From NCBI GenBank assembly GCA_964007475.1, contig OZ023273.1, forward strand, positions 32,603,287 through 32,667,286: 64,000 bases of DNA, read 5' to 3'. Under the pieces are notes generated by a model that was not told the origin of the DNA, made no database searches, and worked only from the letters and a program-made list of their open reading frames with translations. The position numbers and the translations under genes are program-made. Each line of letters opens with the position of its first letter. Within the stretch, counting starts at the first letter, position 1. Shown here one piece after another: positions 36,501 to 49,264 of the stretch. Source of the stretch: Hybos culiciformis (lineage: Eukaryota; Arthropoda; Insecta; Diptera; Hybotidae).

Positions 36501-39331
36501 AAAATAGTCGATTTAACAGTTTTTACAATTCAAATTGTATACAATTTGGAAAAAAGTCATTAATTAAAATGGTCCGATACATAATAAATGTTTTTTATTA
36601 ATATAATATATAATATAATAAAATCAAAATAGTATTGTAAAAAACAATTTGTGTGATAAACCGGAGTAATTTTTTAGAAGAAACTGAATTTTATAAAACA
36701 ATAACAAATACCTCAAACATTTTTCTTTTCACTTATAAGTACCTACAGTACACATTTCAGAAAATTTATTTATAGTTTTATTATTATTATTATAGGTTTT
36801 GCTTCATATTCACAAGATTGTTAAATGCTTAAAATGTATCCTATTCTATAGTTGATTTTGAACAGTAGAAAATAAAAAAAAAACGGTGTTGTGTTTTTTT
36901 GGAGAATTATTTCGTTTTAAATAATGGAATTGATGGAATCGGTGCTTGTATAATGGTATTAGTTTTGCAAAAACATTATGTCTAAAAAATTTTGTATTTA
37001 AGAATTTTATATATTTGTAAGGCCTTTATTCTGTCATCTTGATTCATGCGGCTTACTTTTAATCTCAATATAAAAATTTATGTTATCTTTTAATTTTACC
37101 TAAAAATATTAAGCTTCTAAAATTCTTCAGAAATAATGAAAGTATATTAGAATTATTTTAATAGTCTATCCTATTTGAAGATGATAAAAGATATAGACAG
37201 TTTTCTAAGCAACCACAGTCTTTTAATAAAAATCCTAAAGTGTACTGTACGCATTCTCTTGATCAAGAACAAAAATTAAATACCATTTAATTTTATTTTT
37301 GAGTTTGGAAAATATTAGTTATTGAAATCACTAATTGATGTTTTGTTTGAAGTAATCTATGATGATTAAATCTTTACATAAAAATTAAAAAAATTCTTAT
37401 AATCGAATTGAAATGTACCTATAATTATCCTAATTCAACCATAATTCAATTAAAAAAAAAAAAGTTCAATAATAAAGTCAATTTTCAGATAATGTATAAT
37501 TTGTTTATTGAATTTTATAATCTAATTTACAAATATAATTGTTTCATACTTATAATAAATTTGATTTAATAATAATATTATATAAAACATAATACATACA
37601 TAATGTATTTTGACGTTAAATTTTTTTTAACACTATTAATATTTCTTATAGACTTACATTGTATTCAGATTCATTCATGCAAACATTCAACAGAGAATAA
37701 ACTTAACATCAAAATTCTAATATCTGTATATATTTATTTACACATCAAAAATAAAAAGTACCTACCTATATAAAAAGAATAGAAAGAGAAATTCATTTGA
37801 AATTAAACAGGTGGTTTCTAATTTTATTTGTTCTGTACCATTTTCTGAAAATTTTGAACTAAATTTCGTTCAAAACGAGTCGAATTATCTAAGAAATTTC
37901 GAAAATAATGGTCATCAATTAGCAATTGGATGGAAATAAAATTTCACAACACACCGTGACGTATAGTTTGATCAAGCTTAAATAAAAAATGGAAATTTCA
38001 GTAATGGGAACTTCTATTGAGTCTAACAGAAAAATTATAATCAATTGTTTGTTTTGAAACCACCTAAGTGAGATTAAAATTAAATTAAAAACTATTTCTT
38101 ATTCCCTTATATAATTTTTGTGATCTAGATTATTTTACAATATCCTTGAACACATTTTAAAATTATAGTAAAATATTAAAATGTTCTAATAATATGGCAG
38201 TTTAGTTTGATTTCATGTTTTCGAATTATAAGTACATATTTATTTAAATGTATGTATATTGACAATTCAATAAATAACTAAAAAAAAATATGTCGTTGTT
38301 AACAGTAGTTTATAACGAGGATTAGTATGATTCTTTAAATTTTATTCTTATTAAATAATTTGATTTCTTATACATAAATAAAATCCATTTTACAAAATTT
38401 ATATAAAAACTTCATAAATACATAGTATTTTTGTTTATAGATACAAATTTTTTTTATTTTAGAATACTTAAATAATGTAATTATAAATAAACCTAAATAT
38501 TTTTTTTTTTAATTTTATTCTAAAAAATTTTAAGGTTTAAAAAAAATAAGTTTATACATTTTTTACTATGAGTTAATTATTTATATATAGATGTCCCATT
38601 GTTCCTTCATATATTTTCTAAATATTTACAATTTACCTGTCATAAAAATTATAAAAGTACAAGGACAATGAAAGCTTGCACCAAAATTAAAAAAAAAACT
38701 TTATACATATTTTGTATTATGTTAGTTTATTTATTTCATTTTCAGTTTAGATTCTAAACTCAACTGAAAACAACAATGAATCTAGGGAAACATATTCTAC
38801 AAAATGGAACATTTTGAATAATAAATATATGATTTTTAGAATTATTCAAAAGTATAACAGTGACTTTAATTTGTGTCAAAAAAATTTTAAAAATTCTACA
38901 ATATAAAAATATAATATTAATACAAAATATAGGAATTTAAAAGATTTGGTAGATGTATTGAATTTTAAGTTTAGTTTATTCACTAGAATAAGTATTTTTT
39001 TTATTGAGAGATACAAATAAAATTTATTAAATTGAAAAATTTTTTATGACATAATTTTTAAAATCTTTATTTTTTAAATAAAATAAAAATAGTGATTATG
39101 AATAATAATAATCATTGGATATAATAATTATATTTTTAAGTTACTTATAAAACTAATTCCTAATGAGAATTTAATATCTTTTTTAAAAAGTAAAAGGCAT
39201 AAAAATGCTTTAAAAGCATATTTTGGCTATCACAACAAGATTTTTTCATTTACTATATAATATTTATTTATACAGCTTCTTATTATAAAATCTATAAAAT
39301 TAATACGTAGTAATTATAAGTTGATGTGATG
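21501..39331. other. ~18 kb AT-rich intergenic DNA, no supportable gene
   Basis: No open frame here has recognisable protein features; the longer ones (for example 27304-27666 and 29850-30185, minus strand) are Phe/Ile/Lys-rich translations of AT sequence. Local oddities are a hairpin near 24275-24320, a cluster of degenerate ATTGACGTTATG-like words at 29210-29515, and isolated higher-GC patches at 30000-30060 and 31290-31330 that could be small exons or repeat relics but cannot be assigned. The downstream end should contain the 3' UTR of the cadherin gene. AATAAA occurs on the minus strand ~70 bp past its stop, but such hexamers are common in AT-rich DNA. Confidence 0.5.
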
Positions 39332-42300
39332 TTATGAAAACTGTGGCGAATCACTGCCTGACTGAATTTTTTGAACACGACTGACATCATCATAAGCTAT
39401 TGTAAATACACTTTTTTTCTCAGCTATTGGATTTCGTCTGCCCATGCTGTGTAAAAGTGAATTCATTGCAATTCCTGAATCATGATCATCTTCAAGCGTA
39501 GAAACATTCAATTGTTTAGATTGATGCGAATGCGCCACGCTGGACGCATTAGGATCTTCAATATAAACGGTTGTTTTTGAATTAGTTACTTTTATTTCAT
39601 TTTCTTTAATTGGTGACGGTTTCGGTTTGCCGATGGCATTCTTTTTTAACTCTTTAGCGAATGGAGGAGTTTCTGGATACATATAATGGGGCAATTTAGT
39701 TGGTGGTACTGGAATCTCAGAAGCAGCATCATACTTGCGCTCGTAATGATAATCTGAATGTTGTAACAATGGATGATTTGAATCTGTTTCAATTTTAGGA
39801 TGTAAACTTTTGTTAAGTATTACATCTTCTTTTAGCATTCGAGCTGCTTTTTGAGGTGATTTTCGGGGCAATGGCTCGGGCTTAAATTTGTACTCAGTCT
39901 CGTCCGACTTTGATTGGCGGGTTTTAATTATGCGCTTTTCAGAACCACTAACTAATTTTTTTGTGGAACTTCCTCTTTTGTTTATTTTATCAACAGCTGT
40001 CTTATCAGTTTTCTCAGCTCCATTCCGCTTTTTCCCATAATACCAATCCATGTATTTAGGAGCACCTTTTGTGCTTCCCCCTTCGTACGAATCTTGATCC
40101 TTTTCAATGCTTACAATTAAATCCGCATCACTTTGATAGATTCTGTCATCAATTTTTTTCGAATTAGATTTGCTAGAAACTTTTTGAGATTTTATTTGAC
40201 GATTTTGAGGTGGTTCAGATGTCGTTTGCCTTCGTTTTTGGCTATCTCTGTCTACGTCTCTTCTTGAAAATCTTGACTGTTGGGATGAAATATGTTTAGT
40301 TGAAATAATTCCCTTTTTCTCGTTCTTGTAGTCCGCTGCATCATACTCATTTGCTTCTCTAGAATACATTTTGTGTCTCCCATCTGTTACATGTATTTCA
40401 AAACGTCTGCCAGAGCCGTCTATGTCTGAATGTTCGTCAATACTGTCTGCTGAATAAGTGTTTTGTCTAATAACAATTTCATCACCGTCTGAATCTTCTT
40501 CTGAGTTGCCATAATATTGAATTTCTTTTACATGTACTTGCTTTCGACCTTCTTTAGGGCTTTGGTCCTCATCCAAAGAATCTGATATTTCCATTAAAAT
40601 ATCTCTGCTTATTGGTTCTGATTTTGATTGTTTTTTAGTTGATGTAGAATTTTTAGTAGCTTCGGACTTCATTCGACGGAGCATTGATGTTTTTGTTTCT
40701 CTTTGGAGCTTACTAGTAGGGGACCTTTTCTTACGATATTCATATTCTTCATTTTCTTCTTTTATTGGTGTTCGAATTTTACGCTTTATTTCTTCTACCA
40801 TCACGACTCTTTTTCGTGAAGGTCTAGCATCCTTCGACTTGGATTTTCGTTTTGTCTTTTTTCGTTTAATCCAGTAAACGCCTTCAGGGCTATTAGGTGG
40901 ACTATACCTGACATATTCATATTCATCCTCAGACATAGAATCATCATTTTCACTTCTTGCTCTTCTCCTTCGTGAACTTTTGCTACCGTTACTACCAAAA
41001 TCTAAATCACTGGTTTGAGTACCCGCCTCACAATCAGTTTGCGTGGCAATTGCCATAGATTGGCATGGAAGACTTTGTGTTTCAAATGCTACTTCGTGCT
41101 GGCTGTACTTTTCTTCTAATTTTTCCTTCTCTAGCAAAATTCTTCGCAATAGCTCATTTTGTTGTTTTAGAGAGTTTTCCAATTCCAAGTGAAGTGATTG
41201 CGTTGAGTCACCTTGTCCCATCTGTGATTCTTCACGTATCCTTCCTTCGATGGGTTGCGTATGAATTACTTTAACTTCTGGCTCTAACTGTGAATAAACG
41301 ACACTATTTGGTCCCGATTTTCCTGGATATGCATCTTGAACAGTGCCAACATGAACCTCGTTTGGCATTGTTTGTATGTATGTAGCCCCTGGAACAATTT
41401 GATAATGCTCTCGAATAATCTGTTTTCCGTCAGGCTGTTCTTCGATAAATCTACGCATAAGTATTTCTTTGCCAGTATTATCAACCATTATCAGATGTGG
41501 TTGTGATTGTTTAGCCCCCGAAGGAATGTTAACATATATGTTTTCTTCTTCTTGATTTTTAAGATTTCCTCCTCGTGTCATTAACTGTAATATTTCCGCA
41601 TTTCCATCTTTAATAAATAGCTCACGTTGATCTGTGGGACGTTTTAGACTTCCACGATAACCCAAATCACTACCCCTATCAATTTCATGTCTTCGCATTG
41701 AATCATCATCTATTGTCAACTGATGCTTAGGTCGATGTTGATGCTTATAAACTCTTTCAGTTGTGCCTTGTTCTTCAATCGTATCTTCAATATAAACTTC
41801 ACGATCATTAATTAAATTTGTTCTAGAATTATGAAAGTGTGAATCTTTGGTTGCATTTATGTCTTTAAATTGATTTCTAAAAAAAAAAAAAAAATACGTT
41901 TAAAATAAATTGTAATAAAACATTGGTATAATCCTACGTTATTTGAAATTAGACAAATGGAATATTTGTTATTATTTCTTTTACTAATAACTTATATTAC
42001 ATCATGAGGGATTATATTTCTTGACAATAATTTTGAAATTCATACTTTATCTTAATTTTACGGTATTGCTCATCGGCCGATTTGACTCTCCTATCGTCAT
42101 CATCCTTATTTCTCATGTTTTCGTTATAGTCGTTACGCCTAGAGAATTCCCAACGTGTCGGTTTCGTTCTTGTATCGGCCGATTTGTCCGCCGACCATGC
42201 TTCTCTTCTTCCCATCCATTCCGCGACCTGAAAAATAATATTAAATTAGTATTTTCAAACTTTTTCGTACTAAACGAAGTTATGATAAGCATTAGGCATG

Positions 42301-43057
42301 CATGTTATAAAAAAAAACATAAATTAAATTAACCTTTTACCGAAACTGTGATATAGAGAGAAAGACATATATGCAGCATGCACATACACAATAATTAAAT
42401 TTTATTAATTTTTTTTAATTTTAAACTCATTATAATAAAAGAAATAAGAAATTCGATGCAAAATATGTATTTTAATACAGCTGAACAAAAACGAATATTT
42501 ACTGAAATATTAATACGTTTAAATATAAAAATTATGACAGATGTGACAAAATAATAACATATTTGCAAAGAAATTTCAAATTATTTTGTTAGTTAATTAA
42601 TTAATTTCATTTAGTTTTTAAAATGAATGGTTTTGTAATTAATTTTTTTAACTGAGATTTTATAATAAAATTGTTAATTAATTTTTAATTAGCATTAGAT
42701 TCTTTTAATTATTCATAACTTCTACACAATAATGGCAGAAAATAAATATATATATATATTTTTTTTTTTAAATAAAAAACAAACAAAATCTAAAGAAAAA
42801 CCATTCATAAAAATTTTTATAGAAATATCAATCAATCCCAATGTCACTTCGCCAAAAAAAAAAAAAAAAAAACTAAACAAACCAACAACAGAAAATAAAG
42901 TAAATAATAAGTGAAAACTTCTTTTTTTTTTTTTTGCTTGCTAAAAGAAACGAAACCAAAATCTACCTGAACAGATTTTGTCTGTTTTCCATTTGCCATT
43001 TCTCTATGAACTAGATGAACATCGTCTTCAGTATTACTGACATTAATAACTCTTTTG
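39332..43057 (-). other. Cadherin cytoplasmic-tail exons (three)
   Basis: Two small exons (residues 553-582 and 583-642, the latter beginning VAEWMGRREAWSADK) precede one 2,545-bp exon. The tail holds a conserved-looking block with EILMRRFIEEQPDGKQIIRE (~779-798), a leucine-rich coiled-coil candidate (~871-903), two TQT motifs (921-923 and 929-931), clusters of Arg and Lys (~944-1000) resembling nuclear-localisation signals, and a long Ser/Lys/Asp-rich, probably disordered remainder to the end (SGSDSPQFS). No beta-catenin-binding region of classical cadherins is recognised. Most antisense open frames over this exon are shadows. The 42046 donor (AAA|GTATGA) was preferred over an earlier GT because only it keeps the phase. 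Confidence 0.85.
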
Positions 43058-46000
43058 CTACAAAGAGAAACAGTAGTTTTGTTTTTGAAGTTTGTTTAAA
43101 GATCGTTTTTTTTTTTCTTGTTTTAATTTTTTTTTGTTTTTTTTTTTTTTAAAGATAAGAATGAAAAACAAAAAAAAAACTCGTAAAATAATATTTATAT
43201 GTAAAATAAAAAAAAAAAACAATTTTTTATTTTATATAAAATAAAATGATTATTGTTAGTTAAAAAAAAATTACATAAATAATGTAAAAAAAAAAAAATA
43301 ATAAAAACTCTAATTTTAATTTTGTCAACAAATTATTATTATTTTGTTAATATTTTGAAGTTTAATTGTTTTTTTTTTTTTTTTAAATTAAATATTAAAG
43401 ACTAGTTCGTCTAATTCGAAATTTTTTATTATTACTGTTGCAATAATTTTTTTAAGCATATTATTATTTATTAATACGAATAACATTGAAAAAAATATAA
43501 TGTTTTAGATTAGAGTGTGAAAATTGGAAAATTAGTAATAATATATAGAATAAAAATGATATAATGTTTTTTTTTTTCAATTGAAAATGAACCCGGTATT
43601 TCGATTATTGCGTATAAGATTTATATAGTCATAATGTTGAAATTATTAAAAATATGTTAAAAGTATGAATGAAAATGACTATAATAGATATTATATTTAT
43701 GTACTTGTATGAAAAGACACTATTGAAAATATATCCGTAATTAGGTATGTATTTTAAATTTTCCGAAAAATAAAAAATTGCAAAAAAAAAATTTTTTTTA
43801 TTTTAAAATTAATTATTTTTCGACATTGAATTTTACACAAAATTGCAGTGAATTCATAAAAGTCAGTAGAACTTTTGACATTAAGTAAGCTTAACATGAG
43901 AACAAAATATATTGAAATTATACATATTTATTTATATAAAGTTTATGTATTATTATTTATATAATTAATTTTTGAGAACTGAAACAAATTTTGTAAATTC
44001 TATTATTATTTAGGGTGTGGTGTAAGTTGAAATTCAATTTTTAACACAAGAATCATAATATTGTAAAAATATTATAAAACAAAAAAATAAATAAATTTAA
44101 CTAAAATCATAGAAGAAACTAAAATAAAATAAATCTATACCAAAAATATTGAAATATATAAATAACAACAAATTAAAAAAAAAAAAATATTCATGAGTAT
44201 TAAATGCGAAAAAATAGCTATAATAATAATAATAAATTTTACCTTGCGGCATTATACAGTGGACACCATGAACAAATGCAACATAATAATAATATTAAAA
44301 TTGTCAGAGCGATTAAAATTGCTAAGAGGATTAACAACCAAAATAGAAGTTTATTTTCAGCCTTATAAAGTGTCTAGAAAAAAATTAAAAATAAATTATT
44401 GTTCACATTAAAATTTATTTATTTTCATGATAAAATATATAGTTAAACAATTTATGATATTTTTTCAATTAAAATTTTTTTATGAGTTAAGTTATTGAAA
44501 ATATATGTATTTATTAGATTGATTTAAATATTCAAATGTACATGTATAGATAGATAGATACATAAAATTTTTTATTTCAATTTTTTAGATAATGGTTTTT
44601 AAGAGGATTAAATTTTATCAAGAATTAATAAAATTATATAGTGATGGTGATGCATCAATAAAAGTTTTAAATAATTTCATTATTTAATTGTTCAAACAGA
44701 AAATTTTTATGAAGAACATTTTCGAAATTAAAAAATTTAAGAATACAGAAATTATGTAGAAAATTATGGATAGAAAATGAAATATTGCAATAAATTTTAG
44801 CGTCTTTTGAAGTTGCAATATGGTTTTAAAAATATTTCGAAAGTTGTAAACAAGTTATGTCTGTAATTAAACTTTATAATTTTCTCACAAAATTGTTAAC
44901 ATTTTCATTATTATAGGGAAAATCTTTCTTACATCATTTTCATCATCGCGTTGCATAATTGCAAACGAACTGTTATGTTGAGCCAATCTTTGTTGAATAT
45001 GCGATATGTCAACTACCGAATTTGAATCATATAATACAGTAGCAGTCACCACGCTCCTAATCAATTTTCAAAAATTAATATATAATATTTAATGAAACAT
45101 ATGTTTTTTTATAATTTTGTACCTGTCCTTGACATCACCTTTTAGATTTTGAGCACCTGGTTCATCATCTCTTAATGGACGGACATCATGAATTATCACC
45201 TGACCTCCAGTTATCGCAGACAGCGTCTCTTCAGTTTTCTTTCGATCTGGATTAAGACCAGGTACTACAAATGTTACAGTTCGCGTACGGCTTTCAGGAG
45301 GATAAATTCTAATTGTTGTAGTTGAAAATAACACTGGTACTCCTAAATCATAAGCTCTTGCTGTTAAAATGAAAATATCATCATTAATATTATAAGTAGC
45401 CGGCTGCTGTCTTTTTTCCCTTGTGGTTTGTATTTGTTGCTGTTGTTGCTGTTGACTAACTTTTGAATGTAATATTATTTTATCGCGAACACTTAACTCT
45501 CCAGTAACTTTGTGAAGATAAAATTTATTTTCATAATTCCCATTTATGATTTCATAACGAACTTCATTATTAGGCGGAGTTGCATCCTTATCAATTGCTT
45601 TGATAATAGCAGGAGTTGTAAATCCTCGCAAATTTGGCGCCAATATAAATTCATATACATTTTTGTCGAATATAGGTGTCTCATCATTAACATCTAACAT
45701 TTTAATTATTAGTGGAACTTGAGCTCGATTTCCAGTTCCATCATTATCTCTGGCTTCTACATATAAATGATATTCGGGCATAGTTTCACGATCAAAACCA
45801 TGAGTATTTGTTGAGACTGTTATGATACCAGTAGCAGCATCAAGATTTAGTGAAGTATTTAGATAGCCTAAAATTTGAGTGTAACGAACACGTCCACCCA
45901 TTCCGGTGTCAACATCATTAGCATGGACCTAAAAAAATTTTTTTTTAGCATTTTCTTCTTAATTGTCATAAAAATTTTAAAATTATTAACCTGAACAACT

Positions 46001-49000
46001 TTAGTTCCCACTGTTATATTTTCTGGTAATTCTACAACGTACATTGTTTGCTCAAACATAGGTGCATTATCATTAATATCATCTAGATATACTGTAACAT
46101 TTACAATGGCAGATAAATTTGTAGCTGGACCCAATTCTTGAGCAAAAATCTAAAAAATAATATTATGTTTGTTATTTTTATTATAAATACAATTATTCAT
46201 GATGGTCCATTATTACACTTACTTGAAATTCAACAGATTGTCTATCTTCGTAATCTAATAGCGAGTTATCTCTAACACGTATCAAAAAGGAAGCACTTCG
46301 TTCTGCAACATTTGGAGATATTTCGAATGTACCATTATTATTTAATAAAGTTAATGAGAAAACACCGTTTTTTCCTGTATCATCATCGTACACCCTGGTT
46401 ACATAAGGATCGTTAAATGTTAACGCTGTACCTTGTGGCGCATTTTCATTCACTCTAGTAACATAACTGCAAAAAATCAAATAAAATTAACGATATTATT
46501 TTGCTTAAAAAACCAAGATATTCTATTCATTTAAAAAAAAAAAGATTGGCAGAATTGCATAAATCTAATTAACGTTAAAAGTTCCAGACATATTAAGGCT
46601 TTAATGTCCAATATAAATAAATAAAGTCCGATTTAAAATTAACCGGCATATAATATTTTTCATAACTACGGGCGGGCAAAAATATTTTTGTTGCTTTTTC
46701 TTTAGTTAGTTATATTTAGGTTTTAATATTCAATAGTAATTTAGATTTTTAAATAAAAATTAAATCAATATTTTGATTTATTTCATTATTATATATAATA
46801 AAATGTAAATCATTTTAAATATATATAAAAGAAAAAAAATAAAAAAATAATAATATACATATTTTAATTATAATTAAATTCAGAGAAATAAAATTAGTTC
46901 TGAAGATAATTCGTTTCCTTCTGTTATTTAAAAGCAGCAGCATGTTTTAACACATTTATATAGCTCTGTAGGTTCTATTTAGTTCAAAGAAAACAAACTA
47001 CATTTTTTTTTATTATTTCGAAATGTGTAAATTAATGATAAAAAATATAATAAATCTTCATTTTGAATTTGAAATTCAACTACCGTTTGAAACTATATTA
47101 GGGCTAGGTAATAATTTTTTAATCATAACTATTATAATTTAATGGTTTAGTTTCTTAATTAAAAATTATTAAACTAATCTTTTTTTTTATTTATGGCAAT
47201 TAGCTGTTGATTGTATCCTGGGAGTTATCAACATTTCAAACATTTTTTCACATTTAAAAAAAAAACAAACTTATAGATAGGTAAGTTTTTAATTTTATGC
47301 CACATACTCTGTAATATTAGTCAATTAATTAAATCAATTATTCTTTCATGCCTTGAGAAAAATTCTAAATTTTAACATAATTCTTTTAGCCGGATATGAA
47401 TTGAAGCATAAAATTGTCAACATTGTGATTAAAAATTTTAATTTTCCATAAAAAAAAAACTCGCTTGATTTTTGTAAAATCATGTAAAAGAATTATAATT
47501 TTTTATTACAACGGTAATAAAGTTAAAATTTAATTGAATAAATGTATCTATCATTAAAAAAAAAAGAAATGAAAATAAATAAATATGAACATAATAACTA
47601 TTCAAAAATTTAATTTTAAAATATGAAAAAAAAAAAAATTCTTGTTCAAAATGATAGAAATAAATACATTTTTTTTTCTTTTAACATTTTATTAATTTTT
47701 TTTATGTTGGGCGAACAAAATCATTCAAGTTATTATTATAATAAATTTTTTTCCCCAAATCATTTCTTTTAAAAAAATAAAATAAGTATAATGTTAACAA
47801 GATAAAAATCTTAAGTTTATAACCTTATGTCTAATTGAATGTACATACATATCTTTCTTTATTTCTCTATATAAAAGTTTTGGAAATTTTGATAAGAGAT
47901 TGACTTACAAGATTATTTTATTATTACGATCTTGGGTGAATAAACTTTTTTTTTAAATAAAATTCTTAATGAACGCTTTAAAGAAAAAAAACAAATTTTT
48001 TTTTGGTGTTAATTTATTGATCGGCCGTATTGAATATTAATTAGCTAACACGTATTATTTTTTGTTTTTCTTTTTTTTTATATATATAAACCTCAAAATG
48101 CACATAACCTGCTTTAATATTAAATAAATTTGTACAAAAGTCTAATTCATTGCAGGTATTAAAAAATAAGACATATAAAATATATATAAATATACATATA
48201 AAAAAGAACTTTAAGTGTTAATAAGAAATCAAGGCCTTTAGCAATTAAATAAATCTGAAAAATTAATATGGCAATAAAATATTTTTCCCCCAAAGGTTTT
48301 ACTATTAAATTTTTTTTTATTTCACATTGCCAAGATGAAATGAATGAAGTTAGTCTAATATTTTAATATTTTAAAATAAATTAAAAAAATATTGTTGTTG
48401 AAAAGATTTTTAATAATTTTCGAGATATATGTTTGTATATTTTTATTAAGAAACACTTTTTTCATCTTAATTATCTAAAAGATACAGGTAAAAAATGGAT
48501 TTTATCTCAAAAACAAGCTTATCTAACAGACACAGATAATACATCACAAACTTTAAACAGAATAATGCCAATTATAGTTAAGTGTCAACAATTTTATTTA
48601 CGGGTATTTTCATAACTTATTGGATAGTGAAGAAAAGTCTAGTACCGATCGGAACAAAATTATTTGAACATAAAATAGAATTTGTTTGCGTAGTAGAAAA
48701 ATTTTATTTTAAATTTATAGATTTCTAAATTCTATACTACATATATACTATATATTAATTTTTTTTTTTTAACATAAAAATCACTATTTTTATAGCATGA
48801 TGAATTATGAAGTTTTATATTATGTTATGCGTTATAAAAAAAAAATAAAATAAACATTTTCATCTAATATTCTGATCTCCTTTAGGCCAAACAAGTTAAA
48901 TGAAATAAAAAAAAATCTAATTGCATTGCTTTTTAATAAATCTATAAGAAATGCGTATTAAATTCAAAACAAATCTGACCTGAATCTTCTTACAGAGCAT

Positions 49001-49264
49001 AAAAGTTATTTACTTTTACAAGCGAAAAAAAGAAAAAAAGATATAAAAATAATAACAAAAAAACCACTTACTGATCATTTTCAAAATACGGCGGTGAATT
49101 AGTTCGTTCTGGTAAGAAAAATGCCAATTGAACAGTTGTTGCCATTGCTGGTGGTTCATCACGCATGACCTTAACCTCTTCAGCAATTACAGTCAATAAA
49201 ACTGGATCACCAATATGAGTGATAGCAGCAATTTCATCAATTGGTCTCATTAAAAATATTTCAC
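39332..49264 (-). CDS. Protocadherin-type transmembrane protein, 3' nine exons (5' part outside or unseen)
   Basis: Nine minus-strand exons join in one frame with GT/AG borders: 49264-49072, 46466-46223, 46149-45991, 45928-45123, 45056-44933, 44373-44243, 43057-42967, 42227-42046, 41876-39332 (TAA stop). The phases match at all eight junctions, giving 1,490 residues. The chain holds the end of one cadherin repeat, about three more (LDDINDNAPMF at 167-177, LDVNDETPIF at 276-285), a membrane-proximal domain like that of PCDH15-type cadherins (~415-508), one transmembrane helix (~518-542) and a tail of ~945 residues. It should mediate calcium-dependent adhesion at the plasma membrane. The layout suggests an insect cadherin such as Cad86C or Cad99C; I cannot choose. 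It starts mid-repeat, so upstream exons are missing. Confidence 0.9.
44243..44373 (-). other. Cadherin transmembrane exon
   Basis: This 131-bp exon, after a TTTTCTAG acceptor and before a GCAAG|GTAAAA donor, encodes residues 509-551. A helix of about 25 hydrophobic residues (LLFWLLILLAILIALTILIL) is followed by the cysteine cluster CCICSWC, a plausible palmitoylation patch at the cytosolic membrane face. Both junction phases (0 in, 2 out) agree with the neighbouring exons. Confidence 0.9.
44933..49264 (-). other. Cadherin extracellular exons (five)
   Basis: Residues 1-508 of the reconstructed chain. Calcium-binding signatures include DYED (LLDYEDRQ, exon 2), DINDNAPMF (exon 3), VHANDVDTG, RDNDGTGN and LDVNDETPIF (exon 4). 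Exon 4 is 806 bp and covers parts of three domains. In its second half a low-complexity insertion (about 355-377) contains seven Gln in a row followed by REKR, which matches the basic furin consensus R-x-K/R-R. From ~415 the sequence leaves the cadherin fold pattern (FVVPGLNPDR, TEETLSAITGG, then SVVTATVLYD and IQQRLAQHNSSF), consistent with the membrane-adjacent domain of PCDH15-like proteins. Confidence 0.85.

Noticed and set aside
40801..41484. Extra short open frames within the large cadherin tail exon, both strands
   Set aside because: Out-of-frame or antisense shadows of the tail coding sequence.
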